6,271 nucleotides of DNA from Pseudomonadota bacterium (GTDB lineage: Bacteria > Pseudomonadota > Gammaproteobacteria > Xanthomonadales > Xanthomonadaceae): assembly GCA_023453655.1 (NCBI GenBank), contig JAEXTE010000046.1, positions 1 to 6,271 on the forward strand, in the 5' to 3' direction. The notes beneath the pieces were generated by a model. That model was not told where the DNA came from and did no database searches. It saw nothing but the letters and a program-made list of their open reading frames with translations. The translations under genes and the position numbers were made by a program. Positions 6,037 through 6,271 of the stretch are shown here, piece by piece (position 1 is the first letter of the stretch; every line of letters starts with the position of its first letter).

Positions 6037-6271
6037 TCAGGACGCGACCTCGATGCCGTCGGCGGTGATGCGGTACTCCACCGGCGCGGCGACGCCACTG
6101 GCGCTGTCGGAGGCCAGATGTTCGACCTGCGCGGGCGTCAGCTGCTTGCGGGTCAGCACGCCGTGCACCACGGCGCTGCCGGTCGTGTCGCCGGGAATGG
6201 CGAAGTCGTGGTCGCCGAACATCACCCGCGCGGCCTTGCCGTCGTCCTCGAGCATCATCCAGCAGCCCTTG
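6037..6271 (-). CDS. DUF4920 domain protein (partial, N-terminus off right edge)
   Basis: The frame is open to the right edge, so the gene starts outside the window; 78 codons are visible, including the stop at 6039-6037. The visible C-terminal part reads KGCWMMLEDD at the edge, then ARVMFGDHDFAIPGDTTGSAVVHGVL and LTPAQVEHLASD, ending with YRITADGIEV. This is the pattern I recall for DUF4920 proteins: a KGCWM motif carrying a conserved cysteine, an RVMF.D..F.IP.D strand pair and a short C-terminal helix. Those proteins are usually about 150-170 residues, exported or lipid-anchored, and of unknown function; the beta-rich fold resembles OB-like domains. Export cannot be checked because the N-terminus is missing. 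An internal ATG at 6258 is not the start, since family sequence continues upstream of it. The next gene begins 2 nt after its stop. Confidence 0.75.
   Translation of the reverse strand, partial: KGCWMMLEDDGKAARVMFGDHDFAIPGDTTGSAVVHGVLTRKQLTPAQVEHLASDSASGVAAPVEYRITADGIEVAS

Noticed and set aside
6037..6258. ATG at 6258 as the start of a complete 73-residue protein
   Set aside because: The KGCW residues just upstream of it in frame belong to the DUF4920 pattern, so the ATG is internal and the gene continues off the right edge.
1..6271. Mobile element, phage defence cassette, CRISPR array or RNA gene
   Set aside because: I saw no transposase or integrase motifs, no regularly spaced repeats, no tRNA-like cloverleaf or rRNA sequence, and no composition break.

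Overview
The window is very GC-rich chromosomal DNA (about 70% GC by eye) with strong third-position G/C bias. Its mix of genes fits a gammaproteobacterium of the Xanthomonadaceae/Lysobacteraceae group, for example a relative of Lysobacter, Luteimonas or Pseudoxanthomonas: a DUF3182 protein, an exported EF-hand protein, a PQQ-type sugar dehydrogenase lipoprotein, a DUF4124 lytic transglycosylase and a DUF4920 protein. This placement is an inference from protein style, not from a marker gene. I see no RNA genes, insertion sequences, CRISPR arrays, phage genes or attachment sites, and no composition break suggesting recent transfer.

Layout, left to right. Minus strand, 1-854: the N-terminal part of a DUF3182 (ATP-grasp-like) protein whose C-terminus lies off the left edge. 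Minus strand, 1021-2250: a two-gene unit in which a HAD-family phosphatase (2250-1513) is followed, with stop and start codons touching, by a small exported protein of unknown function (1512-1021). A 10/11-bp stem hairpin at 2276-2301 separates this unit from the upstream exported EF-hand protein (2713-2345, minus). Between the EF-hand gene and the only plus-strand gene, a PQQ-dependent sugar dehydrogenase lipoprotein (2996-4180), lies a 282-bp divergent promoter region with two small dyads. A 13-bp perfect hairpin at 4200-4228 sits between this gene and the minus-strand cluster converging on it from the right. That cluster, in transcription order, is a DUF4920 protein (5' end off the right edge), a membrane-anchored gamma-glutamylcyclotransferase-like fusion protein (6034-5081) and a DUF4124/SLT lytic transglycosylase (about 5006-4239).

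Five of the seven genes carry an export signal, a membrane segment or a likely envelope assignment, so the window is largely cell-envelope and periplasm biology: sugar oxidation, calcium binding, murein cleavage and a membrane-tethered cyclotransferase-like enzyme. I found no convincing new multi-gene system. The least ordinary item is the membrane-anchored GGCT-like fusion, which is closely coupled to a DUF4920 gene and lies just upstream of a lytic transglycosylase. Also worth checking are the ATP-grasp-like reading of DUF3182 and the apparent leaderless start of the HAD gene.
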